DNA from: Cristatella mucedo
Taxonomy: Eukaryota; Bryozoa; Phylactolaemata; Cristatellidae
NCBI GenBank assembly: GCA_009760855.2
Contig: WPIO01000002.1
Span: 1,519,501 to 1,583,500 of the forward strand
Direction of reading: 5' to 3'
DNA length: 64,000 nucleotides
In this document: positions 12,171-21,905 of the stretch, piece by piece
How positions within the stretch are numbered: the stretch's first letter is position 1
Layout of the letters: each line of letters starts with the position of its first letter
Notes under the pieces: generated by a model
Told to the model about the DNA's origin: nothing
The model's input: the letters and a program-made list of their open reading frames with translations, nothing else
Database searches by the model: none
Made by a program: the position numbers and the translations under genes

Positions 12171-14362
12171 TTGTCATGTCCTCCCAAGTATAATTTCTTT
12201 TTGTAAAAATTCATCAAACGCTTGTCGACTCTATTCAGACAAAAATGATTTAAGGCTGCTTTAGTAATTTTCTCTCACGAAATTGCTTAAAAATGGCCAA
12301 TATAAAGAAACTTTATGTTGATAGCTGCTATTTGTAAGAGTATTTATGAAAAAAAGCAGTCAATAGTAAACTGAATTTGTGTGCTTGGAATATGCCTTCG
12401 TGTAACAATAAGCCGTACGGCGACTAGTGGCAGCAGCAATTGTGGTTTCTTCATTCAAATATTTTTTCGGAATAAATCTTGGTGCAGCATCATTAACAGA
12501 GGGCTAAGTTTATAGGAAAAGAGTTGCACTAAGATCGAGTACACTACAGCAGCTACATAAATAATAGGGGAACCACTGCACTTTAGTGAGAATGAGGTTT
12601 GTAGACAAACTGCTTTATTTTTCTCAGACGAAGACTTTGCATCCCCGTGAACAGCATTTACTTACAGCCCTTACGTAATTAATTTTAAAATACCGAGTGT
12701 CAAGATGCAATTTGCCATGGGACTAAATATTGGTAAAACCAAAGTAATTTCCCTCGATATGGGAAATGGTCTTGCAGCCCCTGGGTTATAGTTACAGTGC
12801 TCGATCGGATCGATATCGATCGAGTTATTGAGACTACAAATCCTCCGCTAAATAAAAAATAAATGCTAGAGGATTCAACAGCCTCTTTTGTATAGCGGCA
12901 GAAGAACCTTTACGGCTATCACCACTGCTTGCCGTGGCAGTAGAGAATCACCCACCGCAGGATTCGAACCTACGACCTGGTCACCAAGGTCGTGAAAAGC
13001 AACTGCCTTACCTAGTGCGCCATCGCGGCTCACCTTGCTCAACTCGAGCCTCTATTTTATTACTAACTGAAGGTGCATACGTTTGATTCTGGCGGCGCCT
13101 TTTGAAAAGATGCTGTTAATGTAATGTATCTCCGTCTGTAACTCCACAAAGTCATAAAAACCATGTGGGTGTTACGCAGGAGAGTGAGACTAATACATGA
13201 GTTTACAATAAATGACTAAATGACGTAATAAAATAAAACAAATAAATGAAAAAATAAAATAAATAAATGACTAAATAAATTAAAATAAATGCCCTGTATA
13301 TCCTAAACCAGCATTGCATAACTTCTGTGGAATTTTTTATATTACAATTAGCAGTGAACGACGTCATTAAGTGTGGGCGTGCAGTTCATGCAATATTCAT
13401 GCCGCGACGTTAAGAGTCAATAATTTGGGGGCGCTAATTTACGGGACTGAGGGCATACTTTCAGTCTGCAGCATGGCTGATCTCAAACGGAGGCCAGGAA
13501 TTGTCTGATTTGGAATATGTACATATTTATTTGTATTCGATATTCCTTAATTATAACTTTGCCTATTCAAGAATAATCAGCCACGTCACTTATTAGTGCT
13601 GTTAAATAGGAGCTCTGCTAAAAATCTACTTCTTTGATATCTTGAAAGGGCGCTCTTTTAGACAACCTATCGGTGACTAGAAAGCCACATTGATTACACT
13701 GTACTTTCCGCTCGTACATTTCTCTTACATGAAATACTCTCCATTTTTCACTATTAAAAAAGGCAGCGCGATTTGTATTACTTGCCGTATCAGTATGTGC
13801 GTCCGTAGTGACTTTCCAAAATCACGCGCTTTGAGCTGTGCTGCTTACCTTTAGGCTTACGAGACCGAGGCGGTGTCGTCGGTTGCCACGTCACGTCGGT
13901 TATTGCACTTGCCTTAGAGCCTCTTTGAATACTTTGTTTCTCTGCTTCTGATTTCGAAAGCACATCCACTCGGTCTGTTAGAATCAACGCCCTTCAAAAT
14001 CATCGCAATAATCAGCCACCACCGAGCCTGTGTGCTTATCGAAAAGCTTAGCTGTTTTACTGTATTTTACTTATTGCGTTCGCAGCAACCTTTGAAATCA
14101 GCATTTCCTTCTACTACTCTGCCATATCTGATACGTATTAAAATAGCCGTGGATGCATAAGCGCGAATAATCCCAGCGAGGCAATTATCTCAACCTTTTG
14201 TAAGTCAAGCTGCTTAGTAAACTATTCTTGAACACCGTAAAAACGCAATTTGAACAGCATTTTGTCGATTATTTTTGAAACTATTTGGATGAGAGGCGGT
14301 AAAGTTATAGATAGGTTAATCCTAATCCGGTTACGTTCGCTCAAATTTGGCTTCGTCGCCAT
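1682..14362 (-). CDS. uncharacterised seven-exon gene, about 500 aa
   Basis: I joined seven minus-strand exons: 14335-14362, 13849-13974, 11321-11635, 7685-7873, 4363-4755, 2571-2799, 1682-1904. All have GT-AG borders. The first five introns are phase 1 and the last is phase 2; the sum is 501 codons with no internal stop. Start: ATG at 14362 in good context (AACGATGG); an in-frame ATG at 14485 would add 41 residues. Residues 1-220 are Ser/Thr/Lys-rich and probably disordered. Residues about 220-350 look helical (FSRDTLARFWDNEP; SEIASLYNKYRSELFEP). Residues 351-427 are again low complexity. The last 73 residues look folded (SFDIQKAVAVAINV; YDIPGIIVDGISLETLR). I recognise no family. The splice signals and phases are seen; joining the exons into one transcript is inference. 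Exons 6 and 7 were found only by following intron phase. An alternative donor inside exon 7 (GTCAG/GTATTG) could bypass the TGA. Confidence 0.6.
5823..5905. repeat. AT-rich imperfect palindrome
   Basis: The stretch begins GGTAAATATATT and ends AGGCTTTACC, and the sequence between is nearly self-complementary, with two copies of TATTATATATAATATTA. It could fold as a long hairpin or cruciform. It lies in intron 4 of the unknown minus-strand gene and may be an eroded MITE. Confidence 0.55.
8195..8369 (+). mobile_element. LINE family 1, 3' end only
   Basis: This is the 3' terminus of the L2/CR1-type LINE: CATGTCACCCCTAACCATG, then the terminal hairpin GCGCCTAGAGAGAGATTGAG / TTCTCTGAGGGCGC, then an (ATT)n tail. 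No coding part remains. It is inserted in intron 4 of the unknown minus-strand gene. Confidence 0.8.
9305..10290 (-). pseudogene. relic of transposon-associated multicopy gene
   Basis: Minus-strand protein similarity is spread over all three frames with many stops, so the copy is dead. Pieces in order: a GGF-KFSCYLCLLDG-like cysteine patch near 9,950, WP then RSS and GPQCQGK near 9,870, PPYIKFGPMQYCLTGLDK near 9,800, KLSDA near 9,730, LLHKGQPAFFFSDANLDK near 9,490, then SERFRRDLADLKRHYQRQYA near 9,390. From memory this order (CFLCLWDSR, PPLHIKLGLMK, ERFHQDI-ERRYQG) matches a large family of uncharacterised proteins present in many copies in Hydra and arthropod genomes and thought to derive from transposons. 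Repeated frameshifts rule out function. It lies in intron 3 of the unknown minus-strand gene. The family match is from recall and not a search. Confidence 0.55.
12088..12165. repeat. (TA)n microsatellite
   Basis: A pure TA dinucleotide repeat of about 39 units, in intron 2 of the unknown minus-strand gene. Confidence 0.95.
12864..13033 (-). repeat. SINE family A, well-preserved copy
   Basis: On the minus strand it starts with a tRNA-like head (A-box-like TGGCGCACTAGG, perfect B box GGTTCGAATCC), then a body with GCAAGCAGTGGTGATAGCCG and the tail TTCTTCTGCCGCTATACAAA. It is not a tRNA gene because there is no cloverleaf 3' half with a proper acceptor stem. Confidence 0.8.
13195..13295. repeat. 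AAATAAATGA-type tandem repeat
   Basis: AT-rich imperfect tandem units of AAATAAATGACT and AAATAAA, next to the SINE A copy. Confidence 0.6.
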
Positions 14363-14900
14363 CGTTGTGGTTGCCGCAAAGGCTTCGCTGATGTCGGTTA
14401 TCCCGCGGCGACGCAGGATCGAAGCCAGTGGGCTAGTATGCGTAGTCCTCCTGGAAACCAATCGGGATGCCAGCACGCCGCCCACCCCCTAGCTCCCCTT
14501 ACTGCCTCTCCATTCAGAAGTGCGGTGCGTGCCTCCACCTACCAGCTCTGCCGAAGCCATTATAGAAAGCTAAAGGGCTTTACCAACCATCTGCGTCCAG
14601 CTTTGTTCCTACTTCCAGCAAAGTTGTAGGGACGGAGCTACGAATGATCTCGAAGGCCAAGTCTCGTCGAAGGGGCTGGGCCGGACTACCGCTGCCGTTC
14701 GCGTCCTCCTTTGCAGAGAACGCTCCCTCAAGGTGTCCCATCCGGATGGCCGTCAGCCTTCCAGAGAGGAGCTACGAGGCTCGTCGGGCGGCGCACCTTA
14801 AGGGCGCGCGCGCGCAGATTTTCGGTGGCTCCTCTCTCCACGGGCGGCCGCAAGGCTCCAAAAGGGGGGAAGGTGCTATGAAGGCATCTCGTAGGTAGGG
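14363..14900. promoter_or_regulatory. GC-rich region at the 5' end of the unknown gene
   Basis: This stretch is clearly richer in G, C and CpG than its AT-rich surroundings, and it begins at the proposed start codon of the minus-strand gene. That fits a promoter-type CpG-rich region. Short open frames exist on both strands (for example plus 14644-14898) but none looks like a protein. The promoter role is inferred from position and composition; no core promoter motif was identified. Confidence 0.4.
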
Positions 14901-15206
14901 TATCCTTTAGCTTTTATCTCGAAGTCCCACGTGTCGATCTGTTCGGTTAAGGTGAAAAGGCGTCTAGGATCCAGCGGTTTAGGAATTGCCAAGGGTTTTC
15001 TCTTTTAACTAACCTATGTAGGGTGCTGAGGGGCGACATTTCGGGGTACTAAACTTCGCTCAAGGACGTTTACTTTCTCACATGTCATTCTTTTTCACTA
15101 ATGCATGCGGCGAGAGTTGAGATAAATGAGAGACATTCAGCGAAAGAATTGTTAATAATTTTAATAAAAATTTAGCGAATTCGGCCAAATGAGCGACATT
15201 GATCGA

Positions 15207-15623
15207 TCATTTGTCCACAACGGACGTACCGACGCCCTGAACAAAGGAGACTTTAAAGGCTCTTCGTTCGGGTCGTGCACGTTCGGCACCTGGATTCAAA
15301 AATTTCTCTAGTGAGATTCGACCTCTAATTTGATAAACCTGGAAAGACTGAGTACGCGTCCATTGGATGTGTACTTTAACGTAAATTATTGGTTCTTTTG
15401 AGCCTATTTCTAAGAGGACAATCGTATGTTTAGAGTTTTTGAGGACGTATTTCTTGTTAGGCAGATCTAACGGGACCTTCCGGGTGATGAGTCTTTGGCA
15501 TGCGGCTAATGACCGTAATGTTACAAAGTTCTTTTTAGAGTACGGAAAGACAAACCTGGGAGGCGCACTTTTATAATGGAGCTTCCAGCTCATCCAAAAA
15601 AATTTTGAGAGTTCAATTAGCAA
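15207..15623 (-). CDS. open frame of 138 codons, unknown protein
   Basis: A minus-strand frame with balanced, protein-like composition (PPRFVFPYSKKNFVTL near the start; LPNKKYVLKNSKHTIVLLEI in the middle) that ends in GVGTSVVDK and a stop. No family was recognised. It could be a single-exon gene starting at 15623 or a last exon spliced at an internal acceptor (CTGGAAG at about 15590). It lies just upstream of the GC-rich start region of the next minus-strand gene, in the same orientation. Confidence 0.3.
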   Translation of the reverse strand: MLIELSKFFWMSWKLHYKSAPPRFVFPYSKKNFVTLRSLAACQRLITRKVPLDLPNKKYVLKNSKHTIVLLEIGSKEPIIYVKVHIQWTRTQSFQVYQIRGRISLEKFLNPGAERARPERRAFKVSFVQGVGTSVVDK

Positions 15624-15926
15624 CTAAGTTTAGCAGCTTAAACTACAGTAATAGTTAAATTATGGAGCAGCTGAAGAGCCTTTCTGAACGGATTTCGACA
15701 CGACGGCACTGACCTTGTTTATACCACTCAAGGTCGATACTTCGCACCCAAGCCAAAATCTTAGTTTCGCCCATGGTCTCGGGAGAGTTCTACTGACGCA
15801 TGCCTTCAGAGTCTATCTCCAAGGGAAGACAGCTAGCTAACAGTCCCCCTGAGTAGTCTCCCTTCGAGACTGGTCATAGGTAGCCCACTGGACATGAAAA
15901 ATCTGTGACACCGTTATGGAGACTCG

Positions 15927-16205
15927 TTATTTTGTATCAGGGTAGCTAAGGTAGATGGAGACTGACCCTTTCAGTTTTACTAGACTGCCAGAAATTTCAT
16001 GAATAGAAAGAAATTGCTGCTCGACAGGAAGCTGGTGAAGATTTTCCAGCAACGAGGACGATCGACTTGACCTTGAGGGCTTCGTCACTATGTCCAATCC
16101 GAACTCTCTTTGGAGCTTATACGAGTTCGTGGCCCCCAGCAACAACTGAGTTAGAGTACTTGAAATTTCTGAGTGTGCAGCACGTGAATCAGTCACACGT
16201 AAGCA
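15927..16205 (-). CDS. putative exon, unknown protein
   Basis: A good acceptor (ATATCTGCAG) opens a 93-codon phase-0 frame beginning CLRVTDSRAAHSEISSTLTQ and ending in SYPDTK before TAA. The middle is Ser-rich (KPSRSSRSSSLLENL) followed by LPVEQQFLSIHEISGSL. It may be a terminal exon, or it may splice at CTA/GTAAAA toward the frame at 15.2-15.6 kb. The function is unknown. Confidence 0.3.
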   Translation of the reverse strand, partial: CLRVTDSRAAHSEISSTLTQLLLGATNSYKLQREFGLDIVTKPSRSSRSSSLLENLHQLPVEQQFLSIHEISGSLVKLKGSVSIYLSYPDTK

Positions 16206-18127
16206 CTGCAGATATGACATGATATCATGATACTGAATGGTCGTAGTGTGACCTCCTTTTTAAATATGGCGTTAGAAACTCGGGTATTATTATTAATAAA
16301 TTGCACTACTTCAATGTACATCCTGTAAAGCCGGTTCATGTTCAAGGTTTAGCCCTATAACAATATTTCCGACTATGGAAATGTTGAAAATCAGGCTGTC
16401 TTTTAGCTTGACCACAATTGTGATTATTTTTACTGAACTAAAAAATCTTTAGATCCTCGAAACACTCTTCTGGCACAATTTTCTACTGTACGCTCACAGA
16501 AAGCGGCTTAGGCTTTGATTGCGCTATCTAAAACTCTCCTGCATAACACTTTTATTCCTTATAGCTTAGTTTTGTCTCAGAGAGAGATACATATCCTCTG
16601 ACCACGATCTTCAAAATTGTTTAGCGTTATAATAACAAATAAAAATAATGCGTGTGTATAGTACCCTCAGAGAACTGGATCTTTTTCTGGGTACTTCAAC
16701 ATACTGTATAGAAAGCGCTATCTTCAATTTGTGTAGAGTTAACGACTGGGACGGGTACAAAAGATATGCACAATATTGGCTAGATAAAGACAGCCAATGT
16801 CTCTTTTTGACGGTGCGACTAGTTCGCGACTTTTGATTTGCAGAATAAACTACAGCTCCACCAATTAAGTAAACATGGGCTGCTTGACTCAGCCTCTTGC
16901 GAAAATCTGGTGAATTTAATAATAAGCACAGACTAAGCAATCCAATTTGCTTTCATAAACTTATCGAATTTCTTGACTACTACATAAAGCAAAGTAAAAA
17001 GTAGCTGATCTCGATGGCCATATATATTTAGCTCTTGAAGAACCTTGGTGGTTATCACTCTGCCTCCTGCGAGCAATAAAACTGTGCTTGAAGCAAGACT
17101 CGAACCTTCGGAGTTCTTCATGAAGTGCGAGCATTTTGTCTATGTGCTAAGACTCTGGGGCCAGTGGATTTCTTCTGATTTTATATAGGACTTAAGAAAA
17201 TGAGACAACATGTTAGCATAAATATAAATAAGCCCCCTAAGAGAAATAAAATAGTGCCTAAGAGAACTGGATCTCTATCCAGGCGCTTCGCATATGCCCA
17301 GGGCTAGGGCCCACGACTTCTGTCGTAAAGTTGAGCACCTTGGTCTAAGTCGCAAAAAGGTGAGCACCTTAACCACTGCGAAAAATCGGTGACATTGAAT
17401 TTGAACTCGAAATACAGGGCTAAGTAAAAGGAAGTCGTGTACTTTATATAAACCGTTGTACCTGAATGTTAAAATTGACATATTATAGATAAGTAGACAT
17501 ATTATAGAAAAGTAGAGCTCTTTTTTGTATCACTTAGCTTAATTCAAAAGTTTAAATCGGATCAGAATCGGACTAAGCACCCTAATTGTTTGTGGTAGCA
17601 ATCAGCAGACGGGAGTGGGACAAGCACATCTGCATATGAACCTACCCTTTGAACACGCGGCACCAACAGTTCTTTGATTGATCTGGCTTGGAAAATGCAT
17701 GGCTCAGTTCCTTGTAGAATTGTGTTCGGTGTCATTAACAGCGACAGTACGCAGTTTCAACATAAAAAACAATATCTTTGCAGTTTATTTTCAATGTCAA
17801 TCACCTCATATCTATATCTACCAGTTAACTTTTAAATACTAGGAAATTGTTTTCCGGGAGATCTCCTGTCACTTTTGTTTTGAAATAGTGCGCTAGATGG
17901 CAAGCAATGCCATCTGATCTGATCTTCTTACGAACCTTCCTGCCCGGGCGGCAGCTCGCAGCCTAAAAATCATACCTTTCATTTTTGTCTTGGCGATATT
18001 CGAGGTCAAAAATATCGCTGGGAAGAATGTCTTTTGATGTACTAAAAACGCAAAAAGGTTTTAAAAAACATTACGGGCTGAAATGTGTTTAATGGACCTA
18101 CTTCAGATTATTTTGTATTTACAAAAC
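16206..18127. other. gene-poor stretch with repeat fragments
   Basis: The pieces seen are a LINE family 2 3'-end scrap (GAAAGCGGCTTAGGCT, about 16,495-16,535), a SINE tail scrap at about 16,650-16,690, a degenerate box-B-like piece at about 17,090-17,120 and a diverged SINE B at 17,240-17,395. Short overlapping frames have no supporting splice structure. Nothing else was recognised. Confidence 0.5.
17240..17395 (-). repeat. SINE family B, diverged copy
   Basis: It contains AGAGAACTGGATCTCTATCC, AGGCGCTTCGCATATGCC and GAGCACCTTAACCACTGCG, matching the minus-strand form of the tRNA-headed SINE B seen at 28.3, 33.9, 37.9, 45.3 and 55.4 kb. Confidence 0.6.
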
Positions 18128-18612
18128 TAGAGATATCGTATTTTACCATTTATAACCGCCCTCTATATAACCGCCCTCCCTATGTATTAGCACCCCAATT
18201 TTTGAACCAATTTTTTGGGGGGAAAGCATTTCTATTCAATAACTGAATGCACTGAACAATATCAAGACTCATCATAGTCACTCATGTCCCAATGACTATC
18301 CTCTGCATCAGTAATACTGATGATGATACCAGCTCCATCTTCCTCCTTCATACTACGGGCTTGAATTTTTGGTGGAAACACCAATATCGTTATTGTCGTA
18401 GTCACTCTCTGTATAGACTGCGCCATCTTCCGTTCCGTCCATTGCATTTTAAATGCCGCAAATGCATTCAAAAAATGGAAATGCATTCAAAGCAGGTACA
18501 TTACTTATCGCAAACTACAGAAAAAGTAACTTCCCATGTATAAGCCCCCTCTCCATTATCTGGCCCCAAGTTTTGAAAAAGGGGGCTTATACACGATAAA
18601 ATAAGGTAATTT
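18128..18612. mobile_element. MITE-like element with inverted termini
   Basis: The left end (CGTATTTTACCATTTATAAC, then CGCCCTC) matches the reverse complement of the right end (CTTATTTTATCGTGTATAAG, then CCCCCT) at about 19 of 26 positions. Near the right end there is a perfect 13-bp inverted repeat, GTATAAGCCCCCT / AGGGGGCTTATAC, forming a hairpin. The size (about 485 bp) and absence of a transposase gene suggest a non-autonomous DNA transposon. No target-site duplication was resolved. Confidence 0.5.
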
Positions 18613-18771
18613 AAAGTAAATTTTGCATCTCTTATCGACAGCAAGAAGACCTGGGGACTATGTGGCTTTCTCCCTACGGTCTTCTGGTGTATGCGACTGG
18701 TCCCTACAAACGTAACAATGCCCACAGGTGATTGAGTCGGACAACACGCCAAGTGGGCTACTGCATCATCT

Positions 18772-18860
18772 GGTAATAATAATAATAATGCACTTGATAA
18801 AGCGCCCTCAGAGAACTAAATCTCTTTCTAGGCGCTTTACATTTGGTACGATAGTCTCAG
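18772..18860 (-). mobile_element. LINE family 1, solo 3' tail
   Basis: An (AAT)n run followed by TGCACTTGATAAAGCGCCCT, CAGAGAACTAAATCTCTTTC and TAGGCGCTTTACATTTG, which is the reverse complement of the LINE family 1 terminus. Only the 3' end is present. Confidence 0.8.
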
Positions 18861-21172
18861 GTAAGTTTCCAAAAGGCATTGCGGCCCGTTGAAGCGGTGC
18901 GTGGGGAGCTGGCTTGCCCGGGATTAGGAATAAATCGCTCAAAGGATGTGCCACGGTAAAAATAACTCAGAGAGAAAGCCCGACTAAAGGCCATTCTCCA
19001 ACGTATCCTTCAAGATAAAAAGCACTGTGCGACTCCGAGCTCTGACGTAACTCCTTCGTGGAGACCGGCGGAGCTGCCTCTAGATAATATTGCATTTAAT
19101 ATTGAATTCTCGAGGAATAACGAGGAATCTTCCCACTGCTGATGTTAATCTACCTGATCCGTGATATATTTGCAGTGGAGACTCTTTCCAAAGCCGTATC
19201 GGTAGGAGCTTTGATTCTGAGTTTCGTGAAGGCATAAATTCGTCGAGATCTGAAGTAGCAGTACCACACGTGTCTCTACTTTACTTAGTAGTGGCTGTGG
19301 TGGCCACTTTAACTGATAGTTGTTACACATACGGTGGTGACTCTTTCGGGGACTCAAGCTTAGGCTGGAACAAGCATTTCGTCGTTCGAAGCTTCGGTGC
19401 ATTGCAGGCACTGATTGTGTCCTGTGTGTTATGCAATGTCACCTGTGTCTGACTGTGATTGCTCGATCGACAGTGAGCACTGAACACAGTGCGTCTGCTG
19501 GTCTTTTGATAAAGAGGCTGACTTCCTGACTGAGTGTTTTCTAGGCTCGCGTGTCTAAGGGATCAAGACATCTGTGCACCATCGGTACTGGTATTGCCAG
19601 AAAATTCACGGGTCTGCTTAAAACGCTCCGAAAGAGACGTCATGTTACCAAACTTCCTGTGGAATTTTTTGAGGCAGTTTGCCGTGTTCCTGAACTTACT
19701 ATAGAATAACGTTGTTGACACCTGAGCATCCAGAAAAACAGCCATGCCCAAGAAGCATTGTGACTTCTCCGGTGGTGAAGCAGCTTTGGTCGTTGAAGTG
19801 CCTCCTTATTTGCAAGATTTTGCATCAAGACAGCCATCTACCACAGCAAGTTACAAAGAAGACACTCAGATTGGAAATTCTAATCGATCTATTCCAATTT
19901 AGCCGAGTTTCCCTATGGTTTTGCCTAACTACCGGTCGCCCTGATTTACAGGCACTCAAATGTACCAGCAGCGAAGTGCGTTTTCCATTAATCTGTGCCA
20001 TTGTTCAACTACTTGGTTATGCTGTAGGCCGACTGTGACCTTCCAATAAGGAGGAGAAAGCGGAGAGGATAGTATGTTTCAGCGCGAAAAAGAGACATAC
20101 CGAGACATTTTTTAATTTTCCCAGAATTTTTCAAACAGGAAAAATTTGGTGCCAACGCCAGGCTTGCCAGCTGTTGACATGGGCCCTGAATGCAAGTCAT
20201 GAAGCCTGCTCGTGATGCTTTCAATAGGAGCCATACGTCAGTGAATGGCATCGACAGTCCAGCCAACAGCCTTCCCTGCGACACTATGAAGAACGAGACT
20301 GATGCTTGACACACGTTGTCTCCAGCTTTTTCCAGCACAGACGTGCAGCGGAGAACGGCTAGCCAATTCGTAAACTGTTTTTGTCTCTGGGGCTGGGGTC
20401 GGCCAACATGGCCACTAGCTTTTATGTGGCTTTAAGTGATTGGAAAAAATGGCCGCGCTGTCTTGCGGTCTTCTGACATGTGCGACTGCTCACGAGCACA
20501 AATTTAACACATTTTGTTATGGTGGTTACGCGAAAATTTCAGGATATTTTTATTTTAAATCTGAATAAAAATTCTGCATCGAATTAAGTTGCACATTTTC
20601 TTTAGTGAAATTATGATCGAGCCTTTAATTTGATCAGGCGCGTCTCACGCATGCTTTTTACTTCTGGCAATTACTAGATCTAGAAAGACAGCTGATATTT
20701 CATGTAGCAGTCTGGTCAGGAGTCGGCTGTTGGTGGCTACTGCCTTCCAAGCAGATATAGCGTTATGGAGCTTAATAAATTCTGCGTCAGCCATCGTGAT
20801 TACCAAAGTTTTTGGATAACAAGGTATTGCACACATTTATTTTGGATTGCTAGATAAAACTGAAATCTCTCGAACAATTAATTCCTAAGTACATTACTTA
20901 GAGCAATCGGCGATGAGAAGCACAATACCGCCAACTATACTCACAAGTATCATTACCGACACCATTACGTTTATTATTCTGCATTAAATCACTATAAAAC
21001 AAATTAGTAGCATAAGAGCATAAGTAGCTGTAAGCTACCAACTGTCCTTTTACGAGCTCAAGTTTAAAAGGATGGATATGTTATTGCCCTACGATTGTGA
21101 ACTTTGAGCTTGGCCACCGAGTTTGAGCTTAAGACTGCTTATGAAATAGCCGCGATAACGTTAAGCCCTATG
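18861..21172. other. no recognised gene
   Basis: Several short frames overlap on both strands (longest: minus 20009-20338 and plus 19712-20038, each about 108 codons). None shows a family motif or convincing splice borders. The frames at minus 19563-19837 could be one eroded reading frame with a shift. I see no supportable feature. Confidence 0.4.
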
Positions 21173-21905
21173 ATAATAATAATAATAATACACTGGATAA
21201 AGTGCTCTCAGGGAACTCATTCTCTTTCTAGGCGCTTTACGTTTGCTGCAAAGAAAACACGATCGAATGGTGAATGATATCATGCTTTATAAGCAACATG
21301 AATAATATGGCTAGGGGTGACATGCACAGGGTCAGTATGCAAGTTTGGTTAGTGGCAGCATGCACAGTGTCAGCACGCATAAGCACATAAAGGACAAATC
21401 ACAGGGACCCACTAAATGCGGTCATAAAAGATGCGTTTTTAATTTCTTTTTAAATGTGGTCAAATCAGAGGATGTCGTGACGGAAGTCGGGGTGAGTTCC
21501 AGGCTTTGAGAGCATACGAACTAAATGCATGATCTCCGAAGGATTTAAGTATTTGTATGAGGTATAGGTAAACAGTTAGATTCCGAAAAGCGGGTGGTAC
21601 GATGCTTGGCCTGGTGGGTGAGTAGATCTGATAGGTAGGCTGGAGCCAAAGAATGAAGGTACCTAAAAGTCAGCGACAAAAGCTTGAAGTCAATCCGTTG
21701 CTTGACTGGTAGCCAGTGTATGTCGGCGAAAGTGGAGTGACGTGGCAACTGCGACGCTCACGACAGACAAGCCTAGCTGCGGAGTTTTACACCAGCTGTA
21801 AGTGCCTTATTGCACCAGCCGGTAGGCCTACAAGCAGTGAGTTAAAGAAATAAAGACGGTACGTCACAAATGCATGGACCAACTTAGATGTGTCCCTCAC
21901 TAATT
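21173..21905 (-). mobile_element. LINE family 1, 5'-truncated copy
   Basis: The minus strand encodes the C-terminal end of an L2/CR1-type reverse transcriptase protein (DIHWLPVKQRIDFKLLSLTF, LAPAYLSDLLTHQAKHRTT) with frameshifts. It ends in the family's terminal hairpin and an (ATT)n tail at 21,175-21,245. Confidence 0.85.

Noticed and set aside
12864-13033. tRNA gene suggested by A and B boxes
   Set aside because: The same head recurs with a common non-tRNA body and tail at several sites; no full cloverleaf. It is a SINE.
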